DNA of 64,000 bases from Burkholderia sp. (GCA_031253835.1 JAIRVP010000002.1:26143-90142); one strand, 5' to 3'. Shown: positions 33,782 through 43,606, numbered from the stretch's first letter. Notes: generated from the sequence alone by a model not told the origin. Translations and numbers: made by a program.

Positions 33782-33819
33782 GCGCCGCCGGTTCGTCCCC
33801 GCTCTTCCAGGAAAACGAC

Positions 33820-34635
33820 ATGACGTCCCTCACATCCGCCGACGCGCTGACGCTGTACGGCGAAACCTTCGCAAGCCGCGTGCTGCTCGGCACGTCGCGC
33901 TATCCGTCGCTGCAGTCGCTGTCCGATTCGATCGCCGCCTCGCGGCCCGGGATGGTGACGGTCGCGCTGCGCCGCCAGATGACGGGCGGCACGGCCGAGG
34001 CCGGCTTCTTCGACCTGCTCAAGCGCCACGCGGTGCCGCTGCTGCCGAACACGGCCGGCTGCCAGACCGTCGCCGAGGCCGTGACGACCGCGCACATGGC
34101 GCGCGAGGTGTTCGGCACCGACTGGATCAAGCTCGAGCTGATCGGCGACGACTACACGCTGCAGCCCGATCCGGTCGGGCTGATCGAGGCCGCCGCGCAA
34201 CTGGTCAAGGACGGCTTCAAGGTGCTGCCGTACTGCACCGAGGATCTCGTGATCGGCCGGCGCCTGCTCGACGCCGGCTGCGAGGCGCTGATGCCGTGGG
34301 GCGCGCCGATCGGCACGGGCAAGGGCGTCGTGAACCCGTACGGCCTGCGCGTGCTGCGCGAGCGGCTGCCCGACGTGCCGCTGATCGTCGACGCGGGGCT
34401 CGGCGTGCCGTCGCACGCGTGCCAGGTGATGGAGTGGGGTTTCGACGGCGTGCTGCTGAACACGGCGGTATCGCAGGCCACGCACCCGGAAATCATGGCG
34501 CGCGCGTTCGCGCAGGGCGTCGAAGCCGGTCGTGCCGCGTATCTGGCCGGGCCGATGGATGCGCGCGAGACCGCGCACGCGAGCACGCCGGTCGTCGGGA
34601 TGCCGTTCTGGCACCAGGACGGGGGCGGCGCATGA
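33820..34635 (+). CDS. thiG: Thiazole synthase ThiG
   Basis: A 271-residue TIM-barrel enzyme that builds the thiazole phosphate from 1-deoxyxylulose-5-phosphate, dehydroglycine and ThiS thiocarboxylate. Schiff-base Lys104 is in DWIKLELIGDD; PNTAGCQTVAEAV and LPYCTEDLVIGRRLLDAGCE are typical. Length is near the family norm of about 255-270. The stop overlaps the thiE start (ATGA). Confidence 0.96.
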   Translation: MTSLTSADALTLYGETFASRVLLGTSRYPSLQSLSDSIAASRPGMVTVALRRQMTGGTAEAGFFDLLKRHAVPLLPNTAGCQTVAEAVTTAHMAREVFGTDWIKLELIGDDYTLQPDPVGLIEAAAQLVKDGFKVLPYCTEDLVIGRRLLDAGCEALMPWGAPIGTGKGVVNPYGLRVLRERLPDVPLIVDAGLGVPSHACQVMEWGFDGVLLNTAVSQATHPEIMARAFAQGVEAGRAAYLAGPMDARETAHASTPVVGMPFWHQDGGGA

Positions 34636-35756
34636 GCGCGCGCTTCGCCGATGCATTCTGGCCGCCGGCCGACGAGCTGGCCGAAGCGGCCGAACGGATT
34701 CGGGCCCGCCTTGGCGACTGGCCGGACGGCGCGGCGCCGTGGCGGCTCTGCGTGGCGGCGCCCGACGTGCCGGCCGACGGCGACGTGCTGATTGTTTCGG
34801 CCGGCGACCGCACCGCGCAGGCGCGCGCGTCGGCCGCGTCGCGGCCGGCCTCGCCGGCTGCGGTCGCAATCGAATTCGACGAGCAGGGTGCGGTGCTACA
34901 TGCGGCGGGCGTGCGCCACGCGCTGGAAGCCGTGCATCCGCTCGCGGACGACTGGATCGCAGCACTCGCGGCGTTCCTCGATTGCGGCTTCGCGCCGGTC
35001 GACGCGCTGGTGCTCGCGCTGGCGTGGCGCGACGGCGACGAGACGCGCGCCGCCGATGCGTGGCCGGTCGACGCCGCGCGGTTCCCGCGGGTCGCCGGGC
35101 TGCCGCCTGTGCCGGAGCCGGCGTTCGCGCCGTGCCCCGCGCAACTCGGCCTCTATCCGGTCGTGCCGGACGCCGAATGGGTCGAACGCGTGCTCGATGG
35201 CGGCGCGCGGACCGTGCAACTGCGCGTGAAAGGCGCGACGCCGGACGTGCTGCGCCGGGAAATCGCGCGCGCGGTCGCGGCGGGGCGCCGCTATCCCGAT
35301 GCGCGTGTGTTCATCAACGATCACTGGCAGATCGCGGCAGAAGAGGGCGCGTACGGCGTTCATCTGGGTCAGGAAGACCTCGAAACGGCCGATCTGGCCG
35401 CGATCGCGCGTGCGGGCCTGCGGCTCGGACTTTCGAGCCATGGTTATTACGAGATGTTGCGGGCGTTGCACGCGCGCCCGAGCTACCTCGCGCTCGGCCC
35501 CGTGTACGCGACCGCCACGAAGGCCGTTGCTGCGCCGCCACAGGGCCTCGCTCGGATTGCCCGCTATGCGCGCTTCGCGGGCACGCGGGCGCCGCTCGTC
35601 GCGATCGGCGGGGTAGGGCTCGACGCGCTGCCGGCCGTGCTGGCGACGGGCGTCGGCAGCGTTGCGGTGGTCAGTGCGGTCACGGGCGCAGCCGACTATC
35701 GGACTGCGCTTATTGCGCTGCAGCAATGTTTTCCCGGACAATTTGACAATCATTGA
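34632..35756 (+). CDS. thiE: Thiamine-phosphate synthase ThiE with N-terminal ThiD-like remnant
   Basis: A 374-residue protein, about 165 longer than a plain ThiE. Residues about 171-374 are a complete thiamine phosphate synthase barrel: TVQLRVKG, VFINDHWQIA, GVHLGQEDL, LGLSSHG, LALGPVYATATK and VAIGGV. The first 165 residues lack kinase signatures, but WIAALAAFLDCGFAPVDALVLAL at about 108-130 resembles the C-terminal helix pair of HMP-P kinase (ThiD), suggesting a worn ThiD half. It joins the pyrimidine and thiazole moieties of thiamine and overlaps thiG by 4 bp. Confidence 0.9.
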   Translation: MSARFADAFWPPADELAEAAERIRARLGDWPDGAAPWRLCVAAPDVPADGDVLIVSAGDRTAQARASAASRPASPAAVAIEFDEQGAVLHAAGVRHALEAVHPLADDWIAALAAFLDCGFAPVDALVLALAWRDGDETRAADAWPVDAARFPRVAGLPPVPEPAFAPCPAQLGLYPVVPDAEWVERVLDGGARTVQLRVKGATPDVLRREIARAVAAGRRYPDARVFINDHWQIAAEEGAYGVHLGQEDLETADLAAIARAGLRLGLSSHGYYEMLRALHARPSYLALGPVYATATKAVAAPPQGLARIARYARFAGTRAPLVAIGGVGLDALPAVLATGVGSVAVVSAVTGAADYRTALIALQQCFPGQFDNH

Positions 35757-35802
35757 CCGCAGGGCCCGGAACGGCGTCACGACATCATTCCAATGCAGGC
35801 CC

Positions 35803-35808
35803 TATAAT
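35803..35808 (+). promoter_or_regulatory. -10 element upstream of the mla operon
   Basis: A perfect TATAAT lies 32 bp before the mlaF start; the -35 is poor. Confidence 0.45.
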
Positions 35809-35840
35809 TCGGCGTTCTGCGTAAAAGGACTGTCAGCTCC

Positions 35841-36662
35841 GTGAGCCCCACTCCTACCGAGACCCTGCTGGAACTTCGCGATGTCGACTTTGGCTACGGC
35901 GACCGCCTCGTCCTGTCCAACCTGAACCTGCGCTTCGGGCGCGGGCAGGTCGTCGCGGTCATGGGCGGCTCGGGTTGCGGCAAGACCACCGTGCTGCGCC
36001 TGGTCGGCGGCCTCGTGCGTGCGCGCCGCGGCCAGGTGCTGTTCGACGGCGCCGATGTCGGCGCGCAAACGCGCGACGGCCTGTATGCGCTGCGCCGCAA
36101 GATGGGCATGCTGTTCCAGTTCGGCGCGTTGTTCACCGACATGTCGGTGTTCGAGAATGTCGCGTTCGCGCTGCGCGAGCATACCGACCTGCCCGAAGAC
36201 CTGATTCGCGACCTCGTGCTGATGAAGCTCAACGCGGTCGGCCTGCGTGGCGCGCGCGACCTGATGCCGTCCGAGGTGTCGGGCGGGATGGCGCGCCGCA
36301 TTGCGCTGGCGCGCGCGATCGCGCTCGATCCGCAGCTCATCATGTACGACGAGCCGTTCGCGGGCCTCGACCCGATCTCGTTCGGCATCACCGCGAACCT
36401 GATCCGCACGCTGAACCAGGCGCTCGGCGCGACGTCGATCCTCGTCACGCACGACGTGCCGGAATCGTTCGCGATCGCCGATTACGTGTATTTCCTGGCC
36501 AACGGCGGCGTGCTCGCGCAGGGCACGCCCGACGAGCTGCGCGCGTCGACCGATCCGAGCGTGCGGCAGTTCATCGACGGCGCGCCGGACGGCCCGTTCA
36601 AATTTCATTACACGAGCCCGCCGCTCGCAGCGGATTTCGGGCTCGGCGGAGGGCGCGCATGA
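35841..36662 (+). CDS. mlaF: Phospholipid ABC transporter ATPase MlaF
   Basis: A 273-residue ABC ATPase of the Mla system, which moves glycerophospholipids between outer and inner membrane to keep outer-membrane asymmetry. Walker A is GGSGCGKTT (about residues 39-47), the signature is [17 protein letters not shown] and Walker [14 protein letters not shown]. The start is GTG, with AAAGGA somewhat far upstream. It overlaps mlaE by 4 bp. Confidence 0.94.
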   Translation: MSPTPTETLLELRDVDFGYGDRLVLSNLNLRFGRGQVVAVMGGSGCGKTTVLRLVGGLVRARRGQVLFDGADVGAQTRDGLYALRRKMGMLFQFGALFTDMSVFENVAFALREHTDLPEDLIRDLVLMKLNAVGLRGARDLMPSEVSGGMARRIALARAIALDPQLIMYDEPFAGLDPISFGITANLIRTLNQALGATSILVTHDVPESFAIADYVYFLANGGVLAQGTPDELRASTDPSVRQFIDGAPDGPFKFHYTSPPLAADFGLGGGRA

Positions 36663-37426
36663 TCAGCGCGATCGGACGTTACGTCATCGGCGGCCTCGAG
36701 CGCGCGGGCTACGGCACGCGGCTGTTCGTGCGCCTCGTGCTGGAATTCTTCCCGCTGCTACGCCGGCCGCGGCTGGTCACGAAGCAGATCCACTTCCTCG
36801 GCAACTATTCGTTCGTGATCATTGCCGTGTCGGGTCTGTTCGTCGGCTTCGTGCTCGGCCTGCAGGGGTATTACACGCTGAACCGCTATGGTTCCGAGCA
36901 GGCGCTCGGCCTGCTGGTCGCGCTGTCGCTCGTGCGCGAGCTCGGGCCGGTCGTCACCGCGCTGCTGTTCGCGGGCCGAGCGGGCACGTCGCTCACGGCC
37001 GAGATCGGTCTGATGAAAGCCGGCGAACAGCTCACCGCGCTCGAGATGATGGCGGTCGACCCGATCAAGACGGTGATCGCGCCGCGCCTGTGGGCGGGCA
37101 TCATCGCGATGCCGCTGCTCGCCGCGATCTTCAACGCGGTCGGCGTGCTCGGCGGCTACTTCGTCGGCGTCGTGCTGATCGGCGTCGATCCGGGCGCGTT
37201 CTGGTCGCAGATGCAGGGCGGGGTCCAGGTCTGGGCCGACGTCGGCAACGGCGTGCTGAAGAGCATCGTGTTCGGGTTCGCCGTAACCTTCATTGCGCTG
37301 TATCAAGGGTATGAAGCGAAGCCCACGCCCGAAGGCGTGTCGCGCGCGACCACCAAGACGGTCGTGTTCGCGTCGCTCGCCGTACTCGGCCTCGATTTCC
37401 TGCTGACCGCGCTGATGTTCAGCTAA
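36659..37426 (+). CDS. mlaE: Phospholipid ABC transporter permease MlaE
   Basis: A 255-residue permease of the MlaE family, with an N-terminal interfacial helix and five membrane helices. [20 protein letters not shown] and [18 protein letters not shown] (about residues 95-135) form the conserved coupling region to MlaF. The ATG at 36659 overlaps the mlaF stop (ATGA). Length is normal. Confidence 0.94.
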   Translation: MISAIGRYVIGGLERAGYGTRLFVRLVLEFFPLLRRPRLVTKQIHFLGNYSFVIIAVSGLFVGFVLGLQGYYTLNRYGSEQALGLLVALSLVRELGPVVTALLFAGRAGTSLTAEIGLMKAGEQLTALEMMAVDPIKTVIAPRLWAGIIAMPLLAAIFNAVGVLGGYFVGVVLIGVDPGAFWSQMQGGVQVWADVGNGVLKSIVFGFAVTFIALYQGYEAKPTPEGVSRATTKTVVFASLAVLGLDFLLTALMFS

Positions 37427-37450
37427 GCCTCAGCCAAGCCAAATTTTGGG

Positions 37451-38002
37451 ATGACGATGAAAAAGACTGCTCTCGACTTCTGGGTCGGCCTGTTCGTGGT
37501 GGTGGGCTTCCTTGCGGTGCTGTTCCTGGCGCTGAAGGTCGGCAACATGAGCTCGCTGTCGTTTCAGCCGACCTATGCAGTGAGGATGAAATTCGACAAT
37601 ATCGGCGGGTTGAAGCCGCGCGCGGCCGTGAAGAGTGCCGGCGTCGTGGTCGGCCGCGTGAAGTCGATCGGCTTCGACACGAACACGTACCAGGCGCTCG
37701 TGACGATCGATGTCGACGGCCAGTACCCGTTCCCGAAGGATTCGTCGGCGAAGATCCTGACGTCGGGCCTGCTCGGCGAGCAATATATCGGTCTCGATCC
37801 GGGCGGTGACACGGAAATGCTGAAGGCCGGCGATACGATCACGATGACGCAATCGGCGATCGTGCTCGAGAACCTGATCGGCCAGTTCCTGTACAGCAAG
37901 GCCGCCGATGCGGGCGGTGCGAAGCCGGCAGCCGGTGCATCGGCTGCGCCGGCACCGGTGGCGGTACCGGCGTCGGCGGTGTCCGGCGCGGCGGCCCAAT
38001 AA
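37451..38002 (+). CDS. mlaD: Phospholipid-binding MCE protein MlaD
   Basis: A 183-residue protein with one N-terminal membrane helix (about residues 10-30) and a single MCE domain (about 40-120: FDNIGGLKPRAAVKSAGVVV, then GLLGEQYIGLDPG). MlaD forms a hexameric ring on MlaE in the periplasm and binds phospholipid tails. The C-terminal 35 residues are a low-complexity Ala/Pro tail. The second ATG, six bases on, is an equally possible start. Confidence 0.93.
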   Translation: MTMKKTALDFWVGLFVVVGFLAVLFLALKVGNMSSLSFQPTYAVRMKFDNIGGLKPRAAVKSAGVVVGRVKSIGFDTNTYQALVTIDVDGQYPFPKDSSAKILTSGLLGEQYIGLDPGGDTEMLKAGDTITMTQSAIVLENLIGQFLYSKAADAGGAKPAAGASAAPAPVAVPASAVSGAAAQ

Positions 38003-38027
38003 CCACACGAGAGAAAAGAAGAGGGTA

Positions 38028-38978
38028 ATGACCATGCAGACGATCCGCATCAGGCACGCCGCGCTGGCGGTAGCGGCAGTCGCCGCGTTGAGCGGCTGCG
38101 CGACCGTGCAGACGCCGACCAAGGGCGATCCGCTCGAAGGCTTCAACCGGACGATGTACAAGTTCAACGACTCGGTCGACACGTACGCGCTGAAGCCGGT
38201 CGCGAAGGGCTACCAGTACGTGGTGCCGCAGCCGGTGCGCGACAGCGTGACGAATTTCTTCTCGAACATCGGCGACGTCTACATCGCGGCGAACAACATC
38301 GTGCAGCTGCGGATCGCGGACGGCGTCGGCGACATCATGCGCGTCGTGATCAACACTGTGTTCGGCGTCGGCGGCCTGTTCGACGTCGCGACGATCGCGA
38401 AGCTGCCGAAGCACACGGCCGACTTCGGGATCACGATGGGCCGCTACGGCATGCCGTCGGGCCCGTATCTCGTGCTGCCGCTGCTCGGCCCGAGCACGCT
38501 GCGCGACACGGCCGGCCTCGGCGTCGATTACGTCGGCAACCCGCTTACCTACGTGAAGCCGGACGGCCTGAGCTGGGGCCTGTTCGGCGTCAACCTCGTC
38601 AACACGCGTTCGAACCTGCTGGGCGCCGGCGACGTGCTGGATGCCGCCGCGCTCGACAAGTATTCGTTCGTGCGCAACGCGTACCTGCAGCGCCGCCAGG
38701 CGCTGATCAGCAACGCGCGCGGCGAGGCGGCCGCGACGTCGAGCAACGACGCGCTGCCGAAGTACGACCTGCCGGAAGACGGCGCGGCCGGTACGGCGGG
38801 TGCAGCAGCGGTGGGCGGGGCGACGGCGCCGGCGGGCGCATCGGGGGCGGCAGTGGCCGCGCCGGCCTCGGGCACGGCCGAATCGCCGAATCCGGCCAGC
38901 GAGACGAACGTGCCGGCGATGCAGGTGGCGCCGCCGTCGCCGGGCGGGTTCCGTTTCCCGAGCATCCGGCTGCACTGA
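38028..38978 (+). CDS. mlaA: Outer-membrane lipoprotein MlaA (VacJ)
   Basis: A 316-residue lipoprotein with lipobox LSGC (Cys24) after a hydrophobic signal. The MlaA core begins at DPLEGFNRTMYKFNDSVD and includes GRYGMPSGPYLVLPLLGPST. MlaA removes misplaced phospholipids from the outer leaflet and passes them to MlaC. The last 70 residues are Ala/Pro/Gly-rich and unlike enterobacterial MlaA. In E. coli mlaA lies apart from mlaFEDCB; here it is inside the operon. Confidence 0.93.
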   Translation: MTMQTIRIRHAALAVAAVAALSGCATVQTPTKGDPLEGFNRTMYKFNDSVDTYALKPVAKGYQYVVPQPVRDSVTNFFSNIGDVYIAANNIVQLRIADGVGDIMRVVINTVFGVGGLFDVATIAKLPKHTADFGITMGRYGMPSGPYLVLPLLGPSTLRDTAGLGVDYVGNPLTYVKPDGLSWGLFGVNLVNTRSNLLGAGDVLDAAALDKYSFVRNAYLQRRQALISNARGEAAATSSNDALPKYDLPEDGAAGTAGAAAVGGATAPAGASGAAVAAPASGTAESPNPASETNVPAMQVAPPSPGGFRFPSIRLH

Positions 38979-39086
38979 CGGATTTACATTCGTTACAGCC
39001 GGAAACGATTCAGTCGGTAGCGTGCGCGAACTTGCGCGTAAGCTACCTGCTCCAACCTTCGCATCGACTCATTCATGCAGGTCACT

Positions 39087-39719
39087 ATGATGAAAAAACT
39101 GTTCCTGATCCCCGTTTTCGCGGCGCTGTTCTCGTTCGGCAGCGCAGCTCACGCGCAAGTCGACCAGTCGAACCCGCAGGCGCTGATCAAGACGGCGACG
39201 CAGCAGGTGCTCGACGAAGTCAAGCAGCAGACGATCAAGCAGGGTGATACCAACCGCATCATCACGATCGTCAACAAGGACATCCTGCCGTTCACCGATT
39301 TCCGCCGCACCACGCAGCTCGCGATGGGCCGCAACTGGCGCACGGCCACGGCCGAGCAGCAGCAGCAGGTTCAGGAGCAGTTCAAGCTGCTGCTGATCCG
39401 CACGTACTCGGGCGCGCTGGCCCAGCTGAAGCCGGACCAGCAGATCCAGTACCCGCCGTTCCGCGCCGATCCGGCCGATACCGATGTCGTGGTCAAGACG
39501 GTCGCGATGAACAACGGCCAGCCGGTCCAGATCGATTACCGCCTGTACAAGTCGGCGAGCGGCTGGAAGGTGTATGACCTGAACGTGCTCGGCGCGTGGC
39601 TGATCCAGACGTACCAGCAGCAGTTCAACGAGAAGATCCAGCAAAGCGGCGTGGACGGCCTGATCCAGTTCCTGACGCAGCGCAACCAGCAACTTGCCGC
39701 CGGCAAGCAAGCGTCGTGA
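39087..39719 (+). CDS. mlaC: Periplasmic phospholipid carrier MlaC
   Basis: A 210-residue periplasmic protein with a Sec signal (MMKKLFLIPVFAALFSFGSA, cut after AHA). It belongs to the MlaC/Ttg2D family and ferries phospholipids between MlaA and MlaFEDB. FTDFRRTTQLAMGRNWRTAT and the C-terminal YDLNVLGAWLIQTYQQQF are family landmarks. The start is placed at 39087; ATGs at 39075 and 39090 are possible. A GTG at its stop starts mlaB. Confidence 0.92.
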   Translation: MMKKLFLIPVFAALFSFGSAAHAQVDQSNPQALIKTATQQVLDEVKQQTIKQGDTNRIITIVNKDILPFTDFRRTTQLAMGRNWRTATAEQQQQVQEQFKLLLIRTYSGALAQLKPDQQIQYPPFRADPADTDVVVKTVAMNNGQPVQIDYRLYKSASGWKVYDLNVLGAWLIQTYQQQFNEKIQQSGVDGLIQFLTQRNQQLAAGKQAS

Positions 39720-39991
39720 GCGGCTTCGAAGCCGGCTCCTCGCTGACCGTCGCGAGCGCGAAGTCCGCGCTCGCGGACGGTCTTGCGCGCATCGGCGCGG
39801 GCGCCACCGCCGTCGATTGCGCGGCGCTGACGCAGTTCGATTCGTCCGCGCTCGCCGTGCTGCTCGCATGGCAACGTGCCGCCAAGTCGCGCGGCGCGAC
39901 CCTCGACATCCTCAATCTCCCTCCGAAGCTCGCCAGCCTCGCGCACGCCTACGGCGTCGACGCGCTCATCGAAGGCACCGGGCGACATTGA
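39716..39991 (+). CDS. mlaB: STAS-domain protein MlaB
   Basis: A 91-residue STAS protein that binds MlaF and stabilises the MlaFE complex. The conserved DCAALTQFDSSALAVLLAW (residues 39-57) includes the Ser/Thr loop that contacts the ATPase. The start is a GTG overlapping the mlaC stop (GTGA), consistent with coupled expression. Confidence 0.88.
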   Translation: MSGFEAGSSLTVASAKSALADGLARIGAGATAVDCAALTQFDSSALAVLLAWQRAAKSRGATLDILNLPPKLASLAHAYGVDALIEGTGRH

Positions 39992-40081
39992 CCCTGTCCG
40001 ACCGGAGCCTGCCGCGCCAGCCGGCGCGCGCAAGCTTCAGGCCGCGCGCCTCCGGCGCCGGCTCCACCCGCCGGTTTGCCC

Positions 40082-40087
40082 TATAAT
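40082..40087 (+). promoter_or_regulatory. -10 element before the second ABC exporter
   Basis: TATAAT about 100 bp before the next gene; no good -35. The surrounding CCCTATAAT resembles the mla -10 context at 35803. Confidence 0.4.
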
Positions 40088-40183
40088 CAAGCGTTTTGCG
40101 GGGCAGCCAATCGGCGTCCGGCCCCCATTTTCATTCGCAGCAAGCACAGAATAGGCGTCGCGGCCCTTGCGTCGCGCACAGTC

Positions 40184-41110
40184 ATGTCAGCCATAGAAAT
40201 CCGTCACGTCAAGAAGCGCTACAAGTCGCTTCAGGCGCTCAAGGGCGTCAGCCTGTCGGTCGAGGAAGGCGAGTTTTTCGGTCTGCTCGGCCCCAACGGC
40301 GCAGGCAAGACCACGCTCATCAGCATCCTCGCCGGGCTCGCCCGGGCCGACGAAGGCAGTATCTCGGTGCGCGGCCACGACGTCGTCAAGGACTTCCGTG
40401 GTGCGCGCCGCGCGCTCGGCGTCGTGCCGCAGGAGCTCGTCTTCGACCCGTTCTTCTCCGTTCGCGAGACGCTGCGGATCCAGTCCGGCTATTTCGGGCT
40501 GCGCCGCAACGACGACTGGATCGACGAAGTGATGGCCAATCTCGACCTCACCGAGAAGGCCGACGCGAACATGCGCGCACTGTCGGGCGGGATGAAGCGC
40601 CGCGTGCTCGTCGCGCAGGCGCTCGTGCACCGGCCGCCCGTGATCGTGCTCGACGAGCCGACTGCCGGCGTCGACGTCGAATTGCGCCAGACGCTGTGGA
40701 AATTCATCTCGCGCCTGAACCGCGAGGGTCACACGATCGTGCTGACCACCCATTACCTCGAGGAAGCCGAGTCGCTGTGCGACCGCATCGCGATGCTGCG
40801 CCGTGGCGAAGTGGTCGCGCTCGACCGCACCGATGCGCTGCTGCGCCGCTTCGCGGGGCTGCAGCTTTACCTGCGGCTCGCGACCGGCGCGCTGCCGGCC
40901 GAGCTGCGCGGGCTGGAGTCCGACCCGGCCGCGCGCGCGCCGGGCGAGCACCTGCTGCGCCTCGCGAGCTATGACGATGTCGAGCGCATCCTCGCGCAAT
41001 GCCGCGCGGCGGGCTGCACGTTCGACGAGATCGAGGTCCGCAAGGCCGACCTCGAGGATGTGTTCGTCCAGGTGATGAACGGGGCGGACGTGATCGAGGG
41101 TCTGGCATGA
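40184..41110 (+). CDS. ABC-2 type exporter ATPase (YadG-like)
   Basis: A 308-residue ATPase. Walker A is GPNGAGKTT (about residues 38-46), the signature LSGGMKRRVLVAQAL and Walker B VIVLDEPTAGVD. A C-terminal 80-residue extension follows the ATPase core, as in YadG and daunorubicin-resistance DrrA-type subunits. It overlaps its permease by 4 bp. The substrate is unknown; its place between mla, a BolA protein and murA suggests an envelope role, but this is only context. Confidence 0.88.
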   Translation: MSAIEIRHVKKRYKSLQALKGVSLSVEEGEFFGLLGPNGAGKTTLISILAGLARADEGSISVRGHDVVKDFRGARRALGVVPQELVFDPFFSVRETLRIQSGYFGLRRNDDWIDEVMANLDLTEKADANMRALSGGMKRRVLVAQALVHRPPVIVLDEPTAGVDVELRQTLWKFISRLNREGHTIVLTTHYLEEAESLCDRIAMLRRGEVVALDRTDALLRRFAGLQLYLRLATGALPAELRGLESDPAARAPGEHLLRLASYDDVERILAQCRAAGCTFDEIEVRKADLEDVFVQVMNGADVIEGLA

Positions 41111-41946
41111 ATCAACAACCCCCACGCGAACTGCGTTCGCTGCCCCCCGAGGGGGCGCCCGGCACTCTTGGGGCGGCCCGGCGAGTACCGGGAAGCGGGT
41201 TTCAAACGCTGTTCTACAAGGAACTGCTGCGGTTCTGGAAGGTGTCGTTCCAGACGGTGTGCGCACCGATCGTCACGGCGCTGCTGTACCTGACGATCTT
41301 CGGCCACGCGCTGTCGGGCCGCGTCGAGGTGTATCCGGGCGTCGAGTACGTGAGCTTTCTCGTGCCGGGCCTCGTGATGATGAGCGTGCTGCAGAACGCG
41401 TTCGCGAACAGCTCGTCGTCGCTGATCCAGTCGAAGATCACCGGCAACCTCGTGTTCATGCTGCTGCCGCCGCTGTCGTACCGCGACATCTTCGGCGCGT
41501 ACGTGCTCGCGTCGGTCGTGCGCGGGCTCGCGGTCGGCACCGGCGTGTTCGTCGTGACGATCTGGTTTATCCCGATGCATTTCGCGGCGCCGCTGTTCAT
41601 CATTGCGTTCGCGCTGCTCGGCTCGGCGATCCTCGGCACGCTCGGGCTGATCGCCGGGATCTGGGCCGAGAAGTTCGACCAGCTCGCCGCGTTCCAGAAC
41701 TTCCTGATCATGCCGCTGACGTTCCTGTCCGGCGTGTTCTATTCGACGCACTCGCTGCCGCCGGTGTGGCGCGAGATCTCGCGTCTCAATCCGTTTTTCT
41801 ACATGATCGACGGCTTCCGTTTCGGGTTCTTCGGCGCGTCCGACATCAACCCGTTCGCGAGCCTCGCGATCGTCACCGGTTTCTTCGTGCTGCTCGCGCT
41901 GATCGCGATGCGGCTGCTCGCGACCGGCTACAAACTGCGTCATTGA
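41107..41946 (+). CDS. ABC-2 type exporter permease (YadH-like)
   Basis: A 279-residue ABC-2 membrane protein with about six helices, partner of the preceding ATPase. The family body starts at FQTLFYKELLRFWKV near residue 31 and contains LMIMPLTFLSGVFYS-like and LNPFFYMIDGFRFGFFG segments. The first 30 residues are a Pro/Gly/Arg-rich stretch absent from typical relatives and encoded by a C/G-run sequence that resembles a dispersed repeat. A shorter internal start has no obvious ATG. Confidence 0.85.
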   Translation: MNQQPPRELRSLPPEGAPGTLGAARRVPGSGFQTLFYKELLRFWKVSFQTVCAPIVTALLYLTIFGHALSGRVEVYPGVEYVSFLVPGLVMMSVLQNAFANSSSSLIQSKITGNLVFMLLPPLSYRDIFGAYVLASVVRGLAVGTGVFVVTIWFIPMHFAAPLFIIAFALLGSAILGTLGLIAGIWAEKFDQLAAFQNFLIMPLTFLSGVFYSTHSLPPVWREISRLNPFFYMIDGFRFGFFGASDINPFASLAIVTGFFVLLALIAMRLLATGYKLRH

Positions 41947-42002
41947 TATCGACAGGCTGCGGCCGCCCCACGGGCGGCGCGCGCCGACAGGAGCCTTACA
42001 CC

Positions 42003-42242
42003 ATGTTGCCGACTCCCGAACAGGTCAAGCAATACATCGCCGGCGGTCTCGCCTGCACGCATCTGGAAGTCGAAGGCGACGGCCAGCATTTCTTCGCGAC
42101 GATCGTGTCGGCGGCCTTCGAGGGCAAGCGGCCGATCCAGCGGCACCAGCTCGTCTACGCGGCGCTCGGCGATCGCATGAAGCAGGAAATTCACGCGCTC
42201 AGCATGAAGACGCTGACGCCCGCCGAATGGCAGAACGCATAA
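42003..42242 (+). CDS. ibaG: BolA-family protein (IbaG/YrbA)
   Basis: A 79-residue BolA-fold protein. CTHLEVEGDGQHFFATIVS and RPIQRHQLVYAALGDRMKQEIHALSMKT carry the conserved Cys/His pair used to share a [2Fe-2S] cluster with monothiol glutaredoxins. It lies 14 bp before murA, the same neighbourhood as yrbA-murA in E. coli downstream of mla. Confidence 0.9.
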   Translation: MLPTPEQVKQYIAGGLACTHLEVEGDGQHFFATIVSAAFEGKRPIQRHQLVYAALGDRMKQEIHALSMKTLTPAEWQNA

Positions 42243-42256
42243 CCGGAAATCACTGA

Positions 42257-43606
42257 GTGCAAGTCACCGTCAACGAGCGCGACGCCGTCAAGAGCGTCGC
42301 CACGGCACACCCGGCCGTCAACGGGGAATCGCAGGGACAGGGGATGGACAAGCTCGTGATCGAAGGCGGCAAGCGCCTGTCCGGCGAGATCGTCGTGTCG
42401 GGCGCGAAGAACGCCGCACTGCCGATCCTGTGCGCGGGGCTGCTCACCGCCGACCCGGTCGACCTCGACAACGTGCCGAACCTGAAGGACGTGCGCACCA
42501 CGCTGAAGGTGCTGAACCAGATGGGCGTGAAGAGCGAGACCGACGGCTGCCGCGTGCAGCTCGACGCGTCGCGCGTCGACAATCTCGTCGCGCCGTACGA
42601 GCTCGTGAAGACGATGCGCGCGTCGATCCTCGTGCTCGGGCCGCTGCTTGCGCGCTTCGGCGAGGCGAAGGTGTCGCTGCCGGGCGGCTGCGCGATCGGC
42701 GCGCGTCCGGTCGACCAGCACATCAAGGGCCTGCAGGCGATGGGCGCCGAGATCAGCATCGAGCACGGCTTCATCGAAGCACGCGCGAAGCGCCTGAAGG
42801 GCGCGCGCATCGTGACCGACATGATCACGGTGACGGGCACGGAAAACCTGCTGATGGCCGCGACGCTGGCCGACGGCGAGACGGTGATCGAAAACGCCGC
42901 GCGTGAACCGGAAGTGAGCGATCTCGCGCATCTGCTGGTTGCGATGGGCGCGAAAATCGACGGCATCGGCACCGATCGCCTCGTGATCCAGGGCGTCGAG
43001 CGGCTGCACGGCGCGCGCCATTCGGTGATCCCCGACCGCATCGAGGCCGGCACGTTCCTGTGCGCGGTCGCGGCGGCCGGCGGCGACGTGATGCTGACGG
43101 GCGTGCGCCCGCACATCCTCGACGCGGTGATCGACAAGCTGCGCGAAGCCGGCGTGTCGATCGAGGAAGGCGACAGCTGGCTGCGCGTGAAGATGGACCG
43201 CCGGCCGTCGGCCGTGACGATCCGCACGTCGGAATACCCGGCGTTCCCGACCGACATGCAGGCGCAGTTCATGGCCCTCAATACGGTCGCGACGGGTACC
43301 GCGCAGGTCGTCGAAACCATTTTCGAGAACCGCTTCATGCACGTGCAGGAGCTGAACCGGCTCGGCGCGAACATCACGATCGACGGCAATACCGCGCTCG
43401 TGACGGGTGTCGACACGCTGTCGGGCGCGAACGTGATGGCGACCGACCTGCGTGCGTCGGCGAGCCTCGTGATCGCCGGGCTGCGCGCCGACGGCGAAAC
43501 GCTCGTCGACCGCATCTATCACCTGGACCGCGGCTACGACCGCATGGAAGCCAAACTGACCGCCGTCGGCGCGAACGTGCGCCGCCTTTCCGGGAGCCAA
43601 GCATGA
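42257..43606 (+). CDS. murA: UDP-N-acetylglucosamine 1-carboxyvinyltransferase MurA
   Basis: A 449-residue enzyme for the first committed step of peptidoglycan synthesis, transferring enolpyruvate from PEP to UDP-GlcNAc. The fosfomycin-target Cys145 is in [13 protein letters not shown], and the N-terminal [16 protein letters not shown] holds the substrate Lys-Asn. The start is a GTG at 42257 with about 29 residues before the family core; the ATG for MDKLVI at 42344 would also give a full-length enzyme. It overlaps hisG by 4 bp. Confidence 0.95.
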   Translation: MQVTVNERDAVKSVATAHPAVNGESQGQGMDKLVIEGGKRLSGEIVVSGAKNAALPILCAGLLTADPVDLDNVPNLKDVRTTLKVLNQMGVKSETDGCRVQLDASRVDNLVAPYELVKTMRASILVLGPLLARFGEAKVSLPGGCAIGARPVDQHIKGLQAMGAEISIEHGFIEARAKRLKGARIVTDMITVTGTENLLMAATLADGETVIENAAREPEVSDLAHLLVAMGAKIDGIGTDRLVIQGVERLHGARHSVIPDRIEAGTFLCAVAAAGGDVMLTGVRPHILDAVIDKLREAGVSIEEGDSWLRVKMDRRPSAVTIRTSEYPAFPTDMQAQFMALNTVATGTAQVVETIFENRFMHVQELNRLGANITIDGNTALVTGVDTLSGANVMATDLRASASLVIAGLRADGETLVDRIYHLDRGYDRMEAKLTAVGANVRRLSGSQA

